Source of the DNA: Sunxiuqinia elliptica
GTDB taxonomy: Bacteria; Bacteroidota; Bacteroidia; Bacteroidales; Prolixibacteraceae
Direction: 5' to 3'
Assembly (NCBI RefSeq): GCF_900113005.1
Contig: NZ_FONW01000004.1
Span: forward strand, 186,001-250,000
Length of the DNA: 64,000 nucleotides
Shown here: one piece after another, positions 9,145 to 18,794 of the stretch
How positions within the stretch are numbered: the first letter of the stretch is position 1
Layout: each line of letters starts with the position of its first letter
Program-made: the position numbers and the translations under genes
Notes under the pieces: generated by a model
Seen by the model: the letters and a program-made list of their open reading frames with translations, nothing else
The model's database searches: none
Told to the model about the DNA's origin: nothing

Positions 9145-11133
9145 CTATTGCAAGCCTTTTTTAAAGTTGAAAGTTGTTGACGGCTGATACTGCTCAGCAA
9201 ACCGAAACTTATTAAGCACTTTTTTAAAGGTATGTTTCGATGGTTTCTCATGGCTCAAGTCAATCATAAAGTTGGAAAAACCTTCTTTTTGCAACTGCTT
9301 TTTATACTGAAACAAACTAACTGGAGCCTCTGGCGTAACGATGGTAATGCCATCACGACTGGCTTTCTGAAAAGTTTTGTTCGTGTCGTCTTTGAACTGC
9401 TGTTCCTCACTGGCCACGCGAACCGGCATGCGCGAATAAAACAACTCCGGATAAGCATGAAGAAGAACGATTCCTTGCTTATTTTGCATACTTTTCAGGT
9501 TGTCGAAATCATTCTCCAATGGGTAACAAAAGTTTCGGATTCGAGTATCGTTGAGCATTTTTGCTGCTGCATCATTATACACATACACATTCTCATTGCT
9601 GCTTACCTGGCTATCCTTACTGAGCAACAAACGCTGCGACAAATGGCTAATAAAGAACTGTCGGAAACCTTGTTTTTCAATTCGTCGAATCAATTTTTGA
9701 TAGTCCTCCAAATGCTCTTCCGAAATAAACTTGGGGGTTTCAATATAAATTCGATGTTTATTTTGCTGAATAAATCGTGCGGCAAAATCAAAACTCTCCA
9801 GTTCTTTTCGTGTAAATGAAAGAATCAAACCATCGACATCTTCAATCCTGATTTTACGCAACCAGTCGGGCTGGTCAACACGCACGAACAAGCGTGGCTT
9901 TGAAGGGCGCGACTTGATCAGCAACTGCTGCCGTACTTTTTTCTTTTCACCATAGGGTAAGGACTTCATTCGAGCATGTGGCAAATCAGCAAACTTCCCA
10001 GGGAAACGCTGCTCACGGCGCCCTACCCAATACAACTCATCGCCTACCCGAACCTTCTCCTGTCCATCGTAAACAAAGGAGTAGCGGCTTTCAGCAACCT
10101 CCAGCTCCCGCAGCTTCAAGTTAATCGTGCTATCATCTTGAATGTGGCGAATTCTGATTCGGTCTCCTTCCTGCATAGCCGTATCCGATTCAAAAGTCAC
10201 TTTACCATCTTTAGCCAGAATGACTTTACCAATCAAGATCCCGGTATTCGAGGTATTGGTAATTCCATCGCGGACATCTTTTCCGAGAAAGTAAGCGATT
10301 TTCTCGCGACCAAAGTCCATCCGAAGCAGTTGTTCGGCCTCTTCTTTTTTCGAAGGATCATCGATGGCCATCCGGTAAGCTTTAGCCACCCGGTAGACAT
10401 AGTCGGCTGATTTCATCCGACCTTCAACTTTCAACGAGTGAATACCCAATTGCTGAAGCTGCTTTAGATTGGGCAACTGTTGGTTATCTTTTAAGTTAAA
10501 CAGGAATTTGCTTTGCTGATCATCTTGGTAAATACGCCGGCAAGGTTGAGCACACAAGCCACGGTTGGCCCCACGCCCTCCAAGGTAACTACTGAAAAAA
10601 CACAGTCCTGAAAATGAGTAACACAAAGCCCCATGAATAAACAGCTCCAACTCGGTGGTCGAGCGCTTGGCAATATGCTTCAATTCAGTCATGGTTAACT
10701 CACGAGCCAAAATTACACGGGCAATCTTCTTCTGGGTTGAAAATTCTACGCCTAGCGAATTGTGATTCCCCATTTGGGTACTGGCATGAATAACCAATTT
10801 CGGAAAACGCAAGCGGGCAATGTGGTACACGCCCCAATCCTGAATAATAATCGCGTCAACTCCTGCCTTTTCCAAAAAAGCCAACACATCCAACAAATCA
10901 TCAATTTCCTTATTTTTGATGACTGTATTTAGAGTGACATAGATCTTTACTTTTCGCTTTTGGGCTTCCTTTAGAGCCGCCATCAAATGACTTTCACCAA
11001 AGTTAGCAGCCCTCCCCCGGGCGTTAAAGTTCTTCAATCCGAGATAAACCGCATCAGCGCCACCATCAAGTGCAGCGTAAAACGATTCCGTATTTCCAGC
11101 AGGCAGTAGTAATTCAGTCTTCCGATTTCCCAT
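9145..11133 (-). CDS. U32 peptidase family protein (RlhA/YdcP-like)
   Basis: 662 residues. The N-terminal TIM-barrel-like domain begins ELLLPAGNTESFYAALDGGADAVY with LGLKNFNARGRAANFG. The U32 signature region is ELFIHGALCYSFSGLC, followed by GGRGANRGLCAQPCRR, giving conserved cysteines likely to hold an iron-sulfur cluster. A C-terminal extension (from about residue 400) matches the longer U32 proteins. Some family members (RlhA, TrhP/TrhO-type) hydroxylate RNA rather than cut protein, so an RNA-modifying role is plausible. Single gene on the minus strand. Confidence 0.88.
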   Translation of the reverse strand: MGNRKTELLLPAGNTESFYAALDGGADAVYLGLKNFNARGRAANFGESHLMAALKEAQKRKVKIYVTLNTVIKNKEIDDLLDVLAFLEKAGVDAIIIQDWGVYHIARLRFPKLVIHASTQMGNHNSLGVEFSTQKKIARVILARELTMTELKHIAKRSTTELELFIHGALCYSFSGLCFFSSYLGGRGANRGLCAQPCRRIYQDDQQSKFLFNLKDNQQLPNLKQLQQLGIHSLKVEGRMKSADYVYRVAKAYRMAIDDPSKKEEAEQLLRMDFGREKIAYFLGKDVRDGITNTSNTGILIGKVILAKDGKVTFESDTAMQEGDRIRIRHIQDDSTINLKLRELEVAESRYSFVYDGQEKVRVGDELYWVGRREQRFPGKFADLPHARMKSLPYGEKKKVRQQLLIKSRPSKPRLFVRVDQPDWLRKIRIEDVDGLILSFTRKELESFDFAARFIQQNKHRIYIETPKFISEEHLEDYQKLIRRIEKQGFRQFFISHLSQRLLLSKDSQVSSNENVYVYNDAAAKMLNDTRIRNFCYPLENDFDNLKSMQNKQGIVLLHAYPELFYSRMPVRVASEEQQFKDDTNKTFQKASRDGITIVTPEAPVSLFQYKKQLQKEGFSNFMIDLSHEKPSKHTFKKVLNKFRFAEQYQPSTTFNFKKGLQ

Positions 11134-11265
11134 AGCAAATTCAATTTCTGCAAAAATAGCTATATTCTTTTGTAGCCCGGGCAGTTTGCGGAAGAAGAAG
11201 CTTTTGCTTTAGCTTATTTTTACTAATTATAAATTACACAATTCGGTCAAAATTGTTATCTCTAG

Positions 11266-11298
11266 ATTGCAAAAAATAAAAGTTCCTGTTTACTTTTG
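11266..11298 (+). promoter_or_regulatory. Bacteroidota promoter upstream of the P-loop ATPase
   Basis: ATTG (11266-11269), a 21-bp spacer and TACTTTTG (11291-11298), a perfect TAnnTTTG box. It overlaps the in-frame TTG at 11296, which argues that translation begins downstream, at 11314 (TTG) or 11320 (GTG). Confidence 0.6.
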
Positions 11299-11319
11299 TT
11301 TGCAGAAATAAGATTGCTT

Positions 11320-12495
11320 GTGGAAAACCTTATACAAATACATCAAGCCTTGTTTGAGCAGCCTCGCCAGACAATCCGGAGAGAATTAATGAATGAAATT
11401 GACTGGTCGCACCGGTTAATTTGCATCAAAGGTTTTCGCGGGGTTGGTAAAACGACCTTTCTGTTCGATCTGGTACACGACAAATACCCGGAGGATAAAA
11501 CATGCTTGTATGTCAACCTAAATAACTTCTATTTCACCAAAAGGAAGATTTACAACTTTGCCGATGAATTCTACAAAAAGGGAGGCAAAGTGCTTATTCT
11601 GGACCAAATTCATAAGTACCCGGAATGGTCTGAAGAGCTACGCGCCTGTTACGACAACCTTCCTGAATTGAAGATTATTTTCACAGCGTCTCCTGTTTTG
11701 AGAGTTATCGAGGGAAATGCTCACCTTAAAAACATTGCCAAGGTGTATCATCTCGAAGGTTTGTCTTTTCGCGAATACCTGAACTTTCATGGCGATTTTA
11801 ATTTTCGCCGGTATCGTTTGGAGGAACTTGTTTCAAACCACCAGGAGATCTCCCGCGAAATTACCGACCAGGTAAAGCCACTGGCCTATTTCGAAGAATA
11901 TTTACAAACAGGTTTCTACCCCTACTTTCTGAAAAACAAATCGTTTTACAACGAAACATTACTGAAACACGTTAACCTGGCTTTGGAGCTGGATGTTACT
12001 TACCTCAACCAAATTGAATTGAAGTATTTACCCAAACTAAGGAAGCTGCTTCAGATTATTGCCGGGGAAGTTCCTTTTTCACCCAACGTCAGTAAAATCA
12101 GTAACGATGTTGAAACATCGAGGGCGACCATTATGAATTATTTGCGCTATTTAAAAAATGCGCGATTAATCAACCTGCTCTTCTCCAATGGAAGCGAAGA
12201 TCAGATGAAAAAGCCCGACTTGGTTTATGCGCACAACACCAACATTCTTTTTGCGGTGGAGCCCAACAACATCAATAACCGGAATTTACGCACCACTTTT
12301 TTCTACAATCAAGTGGGCTATCAGCATACGATTAAAGGTTCAAAAAAAGCAGACTTTAAAGTGAACGACAATTACCACTTCATTGTAGGTGGAAAATATA
12401 CGGAACCAGAAGCGGGAACTTACGCGGCTGCCGACATGATCGAAGAAGGCCGTGGAAATAAAATCCCCTTGTGGCTATTCGGTTTTTTGTACTAG
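11320..12495 (+). CDS. P-loop ATPase with DUF4143-like C-terminus
   Basis: About 391 residues from the GTG at 11320; the start is set by the promoter box just upstream, and ATG 11389 is another option. Walker A is GFRGVGKTT and Walker B is VLILDQIHKYPEWS, the 'DEIHK' style typical of the AAA_14/DUF4143 family. A helical and winged-helix-like middle (VETSRATIMNYLRYL) and a C-terminal domain (KADFKVNDNYHFIVGGK) resemble the nuclease-like DUF4143 end. These ATPases are widespread in Bacteroidota, often in multiple copies, and their role is unknown. It lies 54 bp before nifJ. Confidence 0.82.
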   Translation: MENLIQIHQALFEQPRQTIRRELMNEIDWSHRLICIKGFRGVGKTTFLFDLVHDKYPEDKTCLYVNLNNFYFTKRKIYNFADEFYKKGGKVLILDQIHKYPEWSEELRACYDNLPELKIIFTASPVLRVIEGNAHLKNIAKVYHLEGLSFREYLNFHGDFNFRRYRLEELVSNHQEISREITDQVKPLAYFEEYLQTGFYPYFLKNKSFYNETLLKHVNLALELDVTYLNQIELKYLPKLRKLLQIIAGEVPFSPNVSKISNDVETSRATIMNYLRYLKNARLINLLFSNGSEDQMKKPDLVYAHNTNILFAVEPNNINNRNLRTTFFYNQVGYQHTIKGSKKADFKVNDNYHFIVGGKYTEPEAGTYAAADMIEEGRGNKIPLWLFGFLY

Positions 12496-12549
12496 CGTAA
12501 AAACCAAGAATCTAAAGAAAATATAAATCAAAATTTAACTTGAATAGAA

Positions 12550-15500
12550 ATGGCAAAAGAAAAAAAATTCATTACATGTGACGGAAACTACGCAGCCGCG
12601 TATATGAGTTACATGTTTAGCGAAGTTGCCTGTATTTATCCAATTACTCCTTCGTCAACGATGGCTGAGTATGTGGATGAGTGGGCAGCTAAAGGAAAGA
12701 AGAACTTGTTTGGCCGTCCAGTGCGTTTGGCTGAGATGCAAAGTGAAGGAGGTGCCGCTGGTGCTGTTCACGGAGCGCTTCAATCAGGTGCCTTAACGTC
12801 TACTTATACGGCTTCACAGGGATTGTTGCTGATGATTCCTAACATGTATAAAATTGCCGGTGAATTGTTGCCGACTGTTTTCCATGTTAGTGCCCGTGCC
12901 TTAGCCGGACATGCTTTGTCAATCTTTGGAGACCACTCTGACGTGTATGCTGCACGCCAAACTGGTTTTGCAATGTTGGCTGCCGGTTCAGTTCAAGAAG
13001 AAATGGACTTGGCTGGTGTATCTCACTTAGCCACGCTGAAATCACGCGTTCCATTCCTTTCATTTTTCGACGGATTCCGTACTTCACACGAAATTCAGAA
13101 AATTGAAGTTATCGACGAAGAAGACATTCGTCCATTGATTGACCACAATGCACTACAAGCATTCCGCGACCGTGCGTTGAATCCTGAGTCTCCTCTAACT
13201 CGTGGTACAGCTCAAAACCCGGATATTTTCTTCCAGGCTAAAGAAGCTTCAAACCCATTTTACGATGCCGTTCCTGATATCGTAAATGAGTACATGCAAG
13301 AGATTTCGAAATTGACTGGACGTCAGTATCACCCATTTACATACTACGGTGCTGAAGATGCTGAAGACATCATCATCGCTATGGGATCAGTTACTGAAAC
13401 CATTAAAGAAACAATTGACCACTTGGCTGCTCAAGGTAAAAAAGTTGGTTTATTATCTGTTCACTTATACCGTCCGTTCAGTGCAAAATATTTCATGAAC
13501 GTATTGCCAGCTAGCGTTAAGCGTATTGCTGTACTTGACCGTAGCAAAGAGCCAGGAGCAAATGGCGAACCATTGTACCTGGATATTAAAGACTTGTTCT
13601 ACGGAAAAGAAAATGCGCCTGTTATTGTTGGTGGACGTTATGGATTGGGCTCTAAAGACACCACTCCTTCACAAATCATCGCTGTTTACGAAAACCTGGA
13701 AATGGCTGAGCCTAAAAATGGCTTCACGCTAGGTATCCTAGATGATGTTACATTCAAATCACTTCCTTTAAAAGAAGAAGTAAAAATTTCTCCTGAAGGA
13801 ATCTACGAAGCTAAATTTTATGGTTTAGGTTCTGATGGTACTGTTGGTGCCAACAAAAACTCCATCAAGATTATTGGTAGTGCAACAGACAAATTCTGCC
13901 AAGGATATTTTGAATATGACTCAAAAAAATCAGGTGGTTTCACTTGTTCTCACTTGCGCTTCGGCGATAGCCCTATCCGTTCAACTTACCTGGTAACAAC
14001 TCCTGACTTTGTTGCTTGCCACGTTCCTGCTTACGTAAACCTTTACGATGTACTGAAAGGGTTGAAAGCTGGAGGATCATTCCTGTTGAACTCGATCTGG
14101 GATGCAGAAGAAACTAAAAAACGTTTGCCAGACACCATGAAGCGTTACATGGCTGCAAACAAAATTAACTTCTACATCATCAACGGAACCAAATTAGGTG
14201 AAGAACTGGGCTTGGGAACACGTACCAACACCATCATGCAATCGGCTTTCTTCAAAATCACTGGCGTAATTCCTTACGACCAAGCGGTTGAAGAAATGAA
14301 AAAAGCCATTGTAAAATCATACGGTGCTAAAGGTGAGAAAATCGTTAACATGAACTTTGCTGCTGTTGAAGCAGGAGGTAAAAATGTAGAGAAAGTTGAA
14401 GTTCCTGCTGAGTGGGCAGAACTGAAACTGGAAGAAGAAGTAGCTGCTACCGACCGTCCTGAATACATCAGCAAATTTGTTGACGTAATCAACGCTCAAA
14501 AAGGAAACAGCCTGCCAGTATCGACTTTTAAAGGATATGAAGATGGTACATTCGAGCAAGGGACTGCCGCATTTGAAAAGCGTGGTGTTGCTGTAAACGT
14601 TCCTGAGTGGCAAGATGACAACTGTATCCAATGTAACCAATGTGCTTACGTTTGTCCTCACGCAGCAATCCGTCCATTCCTGATGACAGAAGAAGAAATT
14701 GCAAATGCTCCTGAAGGAACAGCTACTAAAACGGCTACTCCAACCAAACAATTCCCTGGCTTGAACTTCCGTATTCAGGTTTCAGTACTTGACTGTACTG
14801 GTTGTGGTAACTGTGCCGATGTTTGTCCTTCAAAAGAAAAAGCACTGGTCATGAAGCCTCTTGGCACTCAAGAAGACCAAGTTGCCCGCTGGGAGTACAT
14901 GGACAAAAATGTTACTTACAAAGAAAAAGTTGTCGACAAATACAAATCAGTTAAAAACTCACAGTTTGCTCAACCATTGTTTGAGTTCTCCGGAGCTTGT
15001 GCTGGTTGTGGTGAAACACCATACATCAAACTGATTACACAACTTTATGGCGAGCGTATGATGGTTGCCAACGCTACCGGTTGTTCTTCAATCTACGGTG
15101 GTTCGGCTCCTGCAACTCCATACTGTAAACACAAAGAAAGCGGACAAGGACCAGCTTGGGCAAACTCTTTATTTGAAGACAATGCCGAGTATGGTTTTGG
15201 TATGGCTGAAGGTGTTTCGGCTCAACGCGACCGTATTGAAAGCATCATGAGTGAAGCACTTCAAAACGGAATTAGCGACGAAGAAAAAACAGCTTTCACT
15301 GCTTGGATTGAAGGCAAAGACAACGCCGAAGCTTCAAAAGAAGCATCTGCAAAAGTATTGGCTGTACTGGAAGGTAAAGATGGCGATTACGCTAAAGACA
15401 TCCTTGGACTGAAAAAATACCTGGTGAAAAAATCAGTTTGGGTATTTGGTGGTGACGGATGGGCTTACGACATCGGTTACGGTGGTTTAGACCACGTATT

Positions 15501-16110
15501 GGCTTCAGGTGAAGATGTAAACGTATTGGTTATGGATACCGAGGTTTACTCCAACACCGGTGGTCAGGCTTCTAAATCAACGCCAGTTGGTGCCGTTGCT
15601 AAATTTGCCGCTTCAGGTAAGAAAATCCGTAAAAAAGACTTGGGTGTAATGGCGATGTCATACGGTTATGTCTATGTTGCGCAAGTTGCTATGGGAGCTA
15701 ACCAGGCTCAATATCTGAAAGCAATTCGCGAAGCTGAAGCTTACCCAGGACCATCACTGATCATTGCTTATTCTCCATGTATCAACCACGGACTACGTGC
15801 CAGCATGGGAGCTTCTCAAGCTGAAGAGAAAAAAGCAGTTGAAGCAGGTTACTGGTCACTGTACCGCTACAACCCAGAGCATGAAGTTGATGGGAAAAAC
15901 CCATTTGTACTCGATTCAAAAGAACCAGATTGGAGCAAATTCCAGGATTTCTTGAACGGAGAGGTTCGTTATACTTCACTGAAAAAGTCATTCCCAGAAC
16001 AAGCTGCAGAACTGTTCAAAGCTTCTGAAGAGAATGCCAAATGGCGTCACGCTTCATACAAGCGTTTGGCTGCAATGGACTTCACTCCTGAATCAGCTGA
16101 AGAAAAATAA
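12550..16110 (+). CDS. nifJ: Pyruvate:ferredoxin (flavodoxin) oxidoreductase
   Basis: A 1186-residue single-chain PFOR, converting pyruvate and CoA to acetyl-CoA and CO2 with reduction of ferredoxin. All domains are present: pyrimidine-binding domain (FITCDGNYAAAYMSYM... YPITPSSTMAE), domain II-III with GDSPIRSTYLV, two ferredoxin-like 4Fe-4S motifs (CIQCNQCAYVCP near residue 691 and CTGCGNCADVCP near 749), the proximal cluster Cys (CAGCGETPY near 817) and the thiamine-diphosphate motif (GGDGWAYDIGYGG ... EVYSNTGGQ). The length is normal. Codon use looks highly biased, suggesting strong expression. It marks a fermentative or microaerobic lifestyle. Single gene with its own terminator. Confidence 0.98.
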   Translation: MAKEKKFITCDGNYAAAYMSYMFSEVACIYPITPSSTMAEYVDEWAAKGKKNLFGRPVRLAEMQSEGGAAGAVHGALQSGALTSTYTASQGLLLMIPNMYKIAGELLPTVFHVSARALAGHALSIFGDHSDVYAARQTGFAMLAAGSVQEEMDLAGVSHLATLKSRVPFLSFFDGFRTSHEIQKIEVIDEEDIRPLIDHNALQAFRDRALNPESPLTRGTAQNPDIFFQAKEASNPFYDAVPDIVNEYMQEISKLTGRQYHPFTYYGAEDAEDIIIAMGSVTETIKETIDHLAAQGKKVGLLSVHLYRPFSAKYFMNVLPASVKRIAVLDRSKEPGANGEPLYLDIKDLFYGKENAPVIVGGRYGLGSKDTTPSQIIAVYENLEMAEPKNGFTLGILDDVTFKSLPLKEEVKISPEGIYEAKFYGLGSDGTVGANKNSIKIIGSATDKFCQGYFEYDSKKSGGFTCSHLRFGDSPIRSTYLVTTPDFVACHVPAYVNLYDVLKGLKAGGSFLLNSIWDAEETKKRLPDTMKRYMAANKINFYIINGTKLGEELGLGTRTNTIMQSAFFKITGVIPYDQAVEEMKKAIVKSYGAKGEKIVNMNFAAVEAGGKNVEKVEVPAEWAELKLEEEVAATDRPEYISKFVDVINAQKGNSLPVSTFKGYEDGTFEQGTAAFEKRGVAVNVPEWQDDNCIQCNQCAYVCPHAAIRPFLMTEEEIANAPEGTATKTATPTKQFPGLNFRIQVSVLDCTGCGNCADVCPSKEKALVMKPLGTQEDQVARWEYMDKNVTYKEKVVDKYKSVKNSQFAQPLFEFSGACAGCGETPYIKLITQLYGERMMVANATGCSSIYGGSAPATPYCKHKESGQGPAWANSLFEDNAEYGFGMAEGVSAQRDRIESIMSEALQNGISDEEKTAFTAWIEGKDNAEASKEASAKVLAVLEGKDGDYAKDILGLKKYLVKKSVWVFGGDGWAYDIGYGGLDHVLASGEDVNVLVMDTEVYSNTGGQASKSTPVGAVAKFAASGKKIRKKDLGVMAMSYGYVYVAQVAMGANQAQYLKAIREAEAYPGPSLIIAYSPCINHGLRASMGASQAEEKKAVEAGYWSLYRYNPEHEVDGKNPFVLDSKEPDWSKFQDFLNGEVRYTSLKKSFPEQAAELFKASEENAKWRHASYKRLAAMDFTPESAEEK

Positions 16111-16132
16111 AAAAACCGTTTACTATAATTCC

Positions 16133-16168
16133 AAAAGCCATCTTCCTTCGGGAAGGTGGCTTTTTTTG
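16133..16168 (+). terminator. Rho-independent terminator after nifJ
   Basis: Strong hairpin AAAAGCCATCTTCC / GGAAGGTGGCTTTT with a TTCG tetraloop and a T-run (one G-T wobble). It sits 22 bp beyond the nifJ stop. Confidence 0.88.
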
Positions 16169-16219
16169 CTAGATAAATGATTGCCCTAGCATTGTAATAA
16201 AATAGATGATACTGTGCTA

Positions 16220-16801
16220 CTAATAGTCTTCCTGAACTTCAAGTTCCAATAATTGTATTGTTTTTCTATCAATATGTTTAAACGTCCCAACCATCCCATT
16301 TTCGTTTTTAATGTTCTCTTCTAATGCGTCACATAATTCTCCACAGTCAATTTCTGTTTCGCCCAAAAGAGTATAGTTAGATGATTCATTTTCAACCACC
16401 AATGACTCAAATCCATTAAAATAATTAATTGCTAAAGTAATTGTAAAGGTTGTTTCTTGAGGCACCTTAGACTTTGAATTAACTTTAACTAAAGAATATT
16501 TTACACTTGGCATATCTACCATAGGATTCTCAATCTTTTCCTTCTGAACTACAATATCATAAATATATCCAAGTTCATATTCAAATCCAGAGATCCTGTT
16601 TGAAAAGCCATACCATTCTTCCTTTCCAATCTGGCTGCCTTCTTGTACTTTAAATGACAAACCAGTGTAAAGTTCCTGCATATTTACCGGTTGTTGGTAA
16701 TGATTTATACGCATTTTAGCGAATGAAATATTATCTTCTTTTTCACATGAGATTAGAAACGCTGCCATGATTACAAGAACAGCTAATAGATTTTTTTTCA
16801 T
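16220..16801 (-). CDS. DUF4377 domain lipoprotein
   Basis: 193 residues. A lipoprotein signal peptide ends at LISC (Cys19). The domain contains GKEEWYGFSNRISGFEYELG, YIYDIVVQKEKIENPMVDMP and KYSLVKVNSK, matching the DUF4377 pattern ('GF.yepGy.Y.l.V ... nPp.D.s...y.L..v'). DUF4377 occurs in cell-envelope lipoproteins of Bacteroidota, sometimes beside META/heat-shock HslJ domains; function unknown. The C-terminal 60 residues (CGELCDALEENIKNE) extend beyond the domain. Monocistronic. Confidence 0.75.
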   Translation of the reverse strand: MKKNLLAVLVIMAAFLISCEKEDNISFAKMRINHYQQPVNMQELYTGLSFKVQEGSQIGKEEWYGFSNRISGFEYELGYIYDIVVQKEKIENPMVDMPSVKYSLVKVNSKSKVPQETTFTITLAINYFNGFESLVVENESSNYTLLGETEIDCGELCDALEENIKNENGMVGTFKHIDRKTIQLLELEVQEDY

Positions 16802-17135
16802 AGGTCATTAATTTAAAGTTCAATATATTACATAGATGTATTAACGTTCAAATGGTTGCTTTCCTCGTCTATTCTTATGTGATACGAATTGTTAATATTG
16901 GCACATGCGACTTCGTAAATTTGGAAATGCAAGTTGCTCTAATCCATATGTGAGCAAATCCTCCTATCGTAATTTGTTCTCTTCATTACCTCCCCAAAGC
17001 CTCTAATCCGGCGTTTGACGAAATCATTAAAAAACTATGAACCAAATATTCACTTTAACAGTTTAGTTAGATTACATAAAGTCGCCCATTATTTAGTCAT
17101 TATTCATTGAACATCAATCCTAAACACAAAAAAGT
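16802..17135. other. Intergenic region, no feature recognised
   Basis: 334 bp between the divergent DUF4377 lipoprotein gene and the C45 hydrolase pseudogene. I see no convincing promoter box, RNA or coding remnant on either strand. Confidence 0.5.
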
Positions 17136-18143
17136 ATGTATCATCCAAGATTGTACGGAGCATTCTATGACATGGGCCTTAAGTATGGACAACTGCTTTA
17201 TGAAAAAGCGAACTTTACGATTCCTCCCATATCTGAACACAAGCATGCCTTTGGACTAGCCTCTTACGAGCTGCTAAAAAAAGATTATCCTGAGGCCATC
17301 GAAGAAATTGAAGGTTTTGCCAAAGGCATTCACGATAAACCTGAGAATTTAGGCGCTTTTCTACTCAGCCTTGGTATTTTTGAGAACACGGGACAATGCA
17401 GCGTATTTGCCTTTAAGAATAACGATTCGGTGGTGGTAGGACGCAATTACGATATGCTGTTTCAGTTTAAAAAATTTACAGAGAGCAGTCTGATTGCCCC
17501 TAAAGACAAATATGCCTACATCAGCCAATCCGATGTTTTTATCGGGCGTTCGGACGGCATCAATGAAAAGGGGCTTTTTGTTGCGATGTCGTTTGTAAAT
17601 GGCACAGAAATTCAGCCAGGAGTGAGCTTTCACTTCGTAGTGAAAAAGGTTTTAGAGAACTGCAAGACAACCGCCCAAGCCATTGAACTTATTCAGACAA
17701 GCAGGGTTTCTTCGGCCAATAACTTTCTACTTGCCGATGCTTCGGGCGACCTGGCAGTAGTCGAGTCTGCGCCACAACAAAGTGTGATTCGACGACCACC
17801 GCACAAGGAGCAATTTTTAAACATCACTAACCAGTTTTAGTCCCCCACAATGAAACAGTTTGACAAGGGAGGCATTGAATGGAGCAAAAGTGCCGAACGC
17901 TATGAAGGACTGCAACAACACCTGAGTGCCATTGATCATCTGGATCTTGAACAAGCCAAAGCGATCTTATCGGATCGCTGTGTGTGTTTAGACCTCAAAA
18001 AAGAAAAGTTCGGCACCATTTGGTCGGTAGTTGCTGAGCTAAAGGAATTAAGGATCGAACGGGCCGAGGGCAAGCCCAAAACCACCAACTATAAGCCAGA
18101 AACCCGATTGGACTGGTGGTTGAAAAAGAAACAATTCCAATAG
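17136..18143 (+). pseudogene. C45 / acyl-CoA:6-APA-acyltransferase-like Ntn hydrolase, split by an in-frame TAG
   Basis: The first 234 codons encode the N-terminal half of a linear-amide hydrolase. They include NTGQCSVFAFKNND, with the likely catalytic Cys, and VVVGRNYDM, GRSDGINEKGLFVAMSFVNG and NNFLLADASGDLAVVESAP. TAG at 17838-17840 stops it after NITNQF; the frame continues without shift as SPTMKQFDKGGIEWSKSAERY for another 100 residues to 18143, the expected C-terminal segment of this family. The junction NQF*SP fits a CAG-to-TAG change (my inference). A protein ending at the stop would lack the last strands and helices. Whether any product is functional is unknown. Confidence 0.78.
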
Positions 18144-18229
18144 CTGATGATACAGCTATTAGGCGATAATCGTACCTAACACTTACAAATAAGCTGTCGT
18201 GTTTTTTTTGATGCTAAAAGGAGTTATCT

Positions 18230-18334
18230 ATGTCAAGGCAGTCTCGTAGGTTATTCAAAAGCCTTTCATTCACCTGCCGTTATGTTCTCGGCAAGACAGG
18301 AATCGATTTATCAATCTTATTCGCTATACTTTAG
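18230..18334 (+). CDS. Possible 34-residue basic peptide
   Basis: ATG at 18230 is preceded 6 nt upstream by a near-perfect AAGGAG. The peptide begins MSRQSRRLFKSLSF and ends with a short hydrophobic stretch (LSILFAIL). Shine-Dalgarno strength is a weak indicator in Bacteroidota and the 3' end overlaps the convergent SnoaL-like gene by 11 bp, so this may be chance. Confidence 0.18.
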   Translation: MSRQSRRLFKSLSFTCRYVLGKTGIDLSILFAIL

Positions 18335-18683
18335 GGATTGGTAAATCGTGCTGTCTCAAAAAGGATAATTTATCCCAATAGCCTCGTTGAAATTTGATTT
18401 TCCCATCAATTACCTGAAAAAAGCCACATCCTCTTAAGCCAAGAGGATCTTTCCATTCAAGTATTGCCCAATCACCATCTTCAAACAGATTCTCGACAAG
18501 GCAAACCATTTTTGCTTGTGCAAATTCAGCTCTAAACATCTCCTTTATTGAGTCACGCCCAGCGATTGGTTCATTGGCAACTTGATGATTGATCGCATCA
18601 TCATGATAAAGTTCCGCTATTTGGTCTGTATCTCCTGTGTTGAAAATATCGACCCACTTTTTTACTAATTCTTTCGGTTTCAT
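18324..18683 (-). CDS. SnoaL-like / NTF2-fold polyketide-cyclase-type protein
   Basis: 119 residues in the NTF2 superfamily. The N-terminal helix ELVKKWVDIFNTGDTDQIAELY and the following DDAINHQVANEPIAGRDSIKEMF match the SnoaL start, and VENLFEDGDWAILEWKDP with GCGFFQVIDGKI the beta-sheet core. Such small proteins act as isomerases, cyclases or ligand binders; no substrate can be inferred. Monocistronic. Confidence 0.85.
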   Translation of the reverse strand: MKPKELVKKWVDIFNTGDTDQIAELYHDDAINHQVANEPIAGRDSIKEMFRAEFAQAKMVCLVENLFEDGDWAILEWKDPLGLRGCGFFQVIDGKIKFQRGYWDKLSFLRQHDLPIPKV

Positions 18684-18794
18684 AATCGGTTGTTTGGTTT
18701 TATGATATCAAGCACAACAGTTCGTCGATAAAGAAGCCGGAACACTTAAACTTACGACCATCTCGTACATCATTGGCGGCAGTTGCTATTCTTC

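Noticed and set aside
9232-9819. 195-codon plus-strand frame
   Set aside because: Antisense to the strongly supported U32 family gene; no recognisable domain.
14317-14751. 144-codon minus-strand frame inside nifJ
   Set aside because: Antisense to a highly conserved gene; composition reflects nifJ codon bias.
1699-18143. Genome-wide stop-codon reassignment to explain the in-frame TAA and TAG
   Set aside because: TAA, TAG and TGA all end well-defined genes in this window (for example rplI, ChbG-like, F420-beta-like), so general reassignment is not supported; local mutation or error is simpler.
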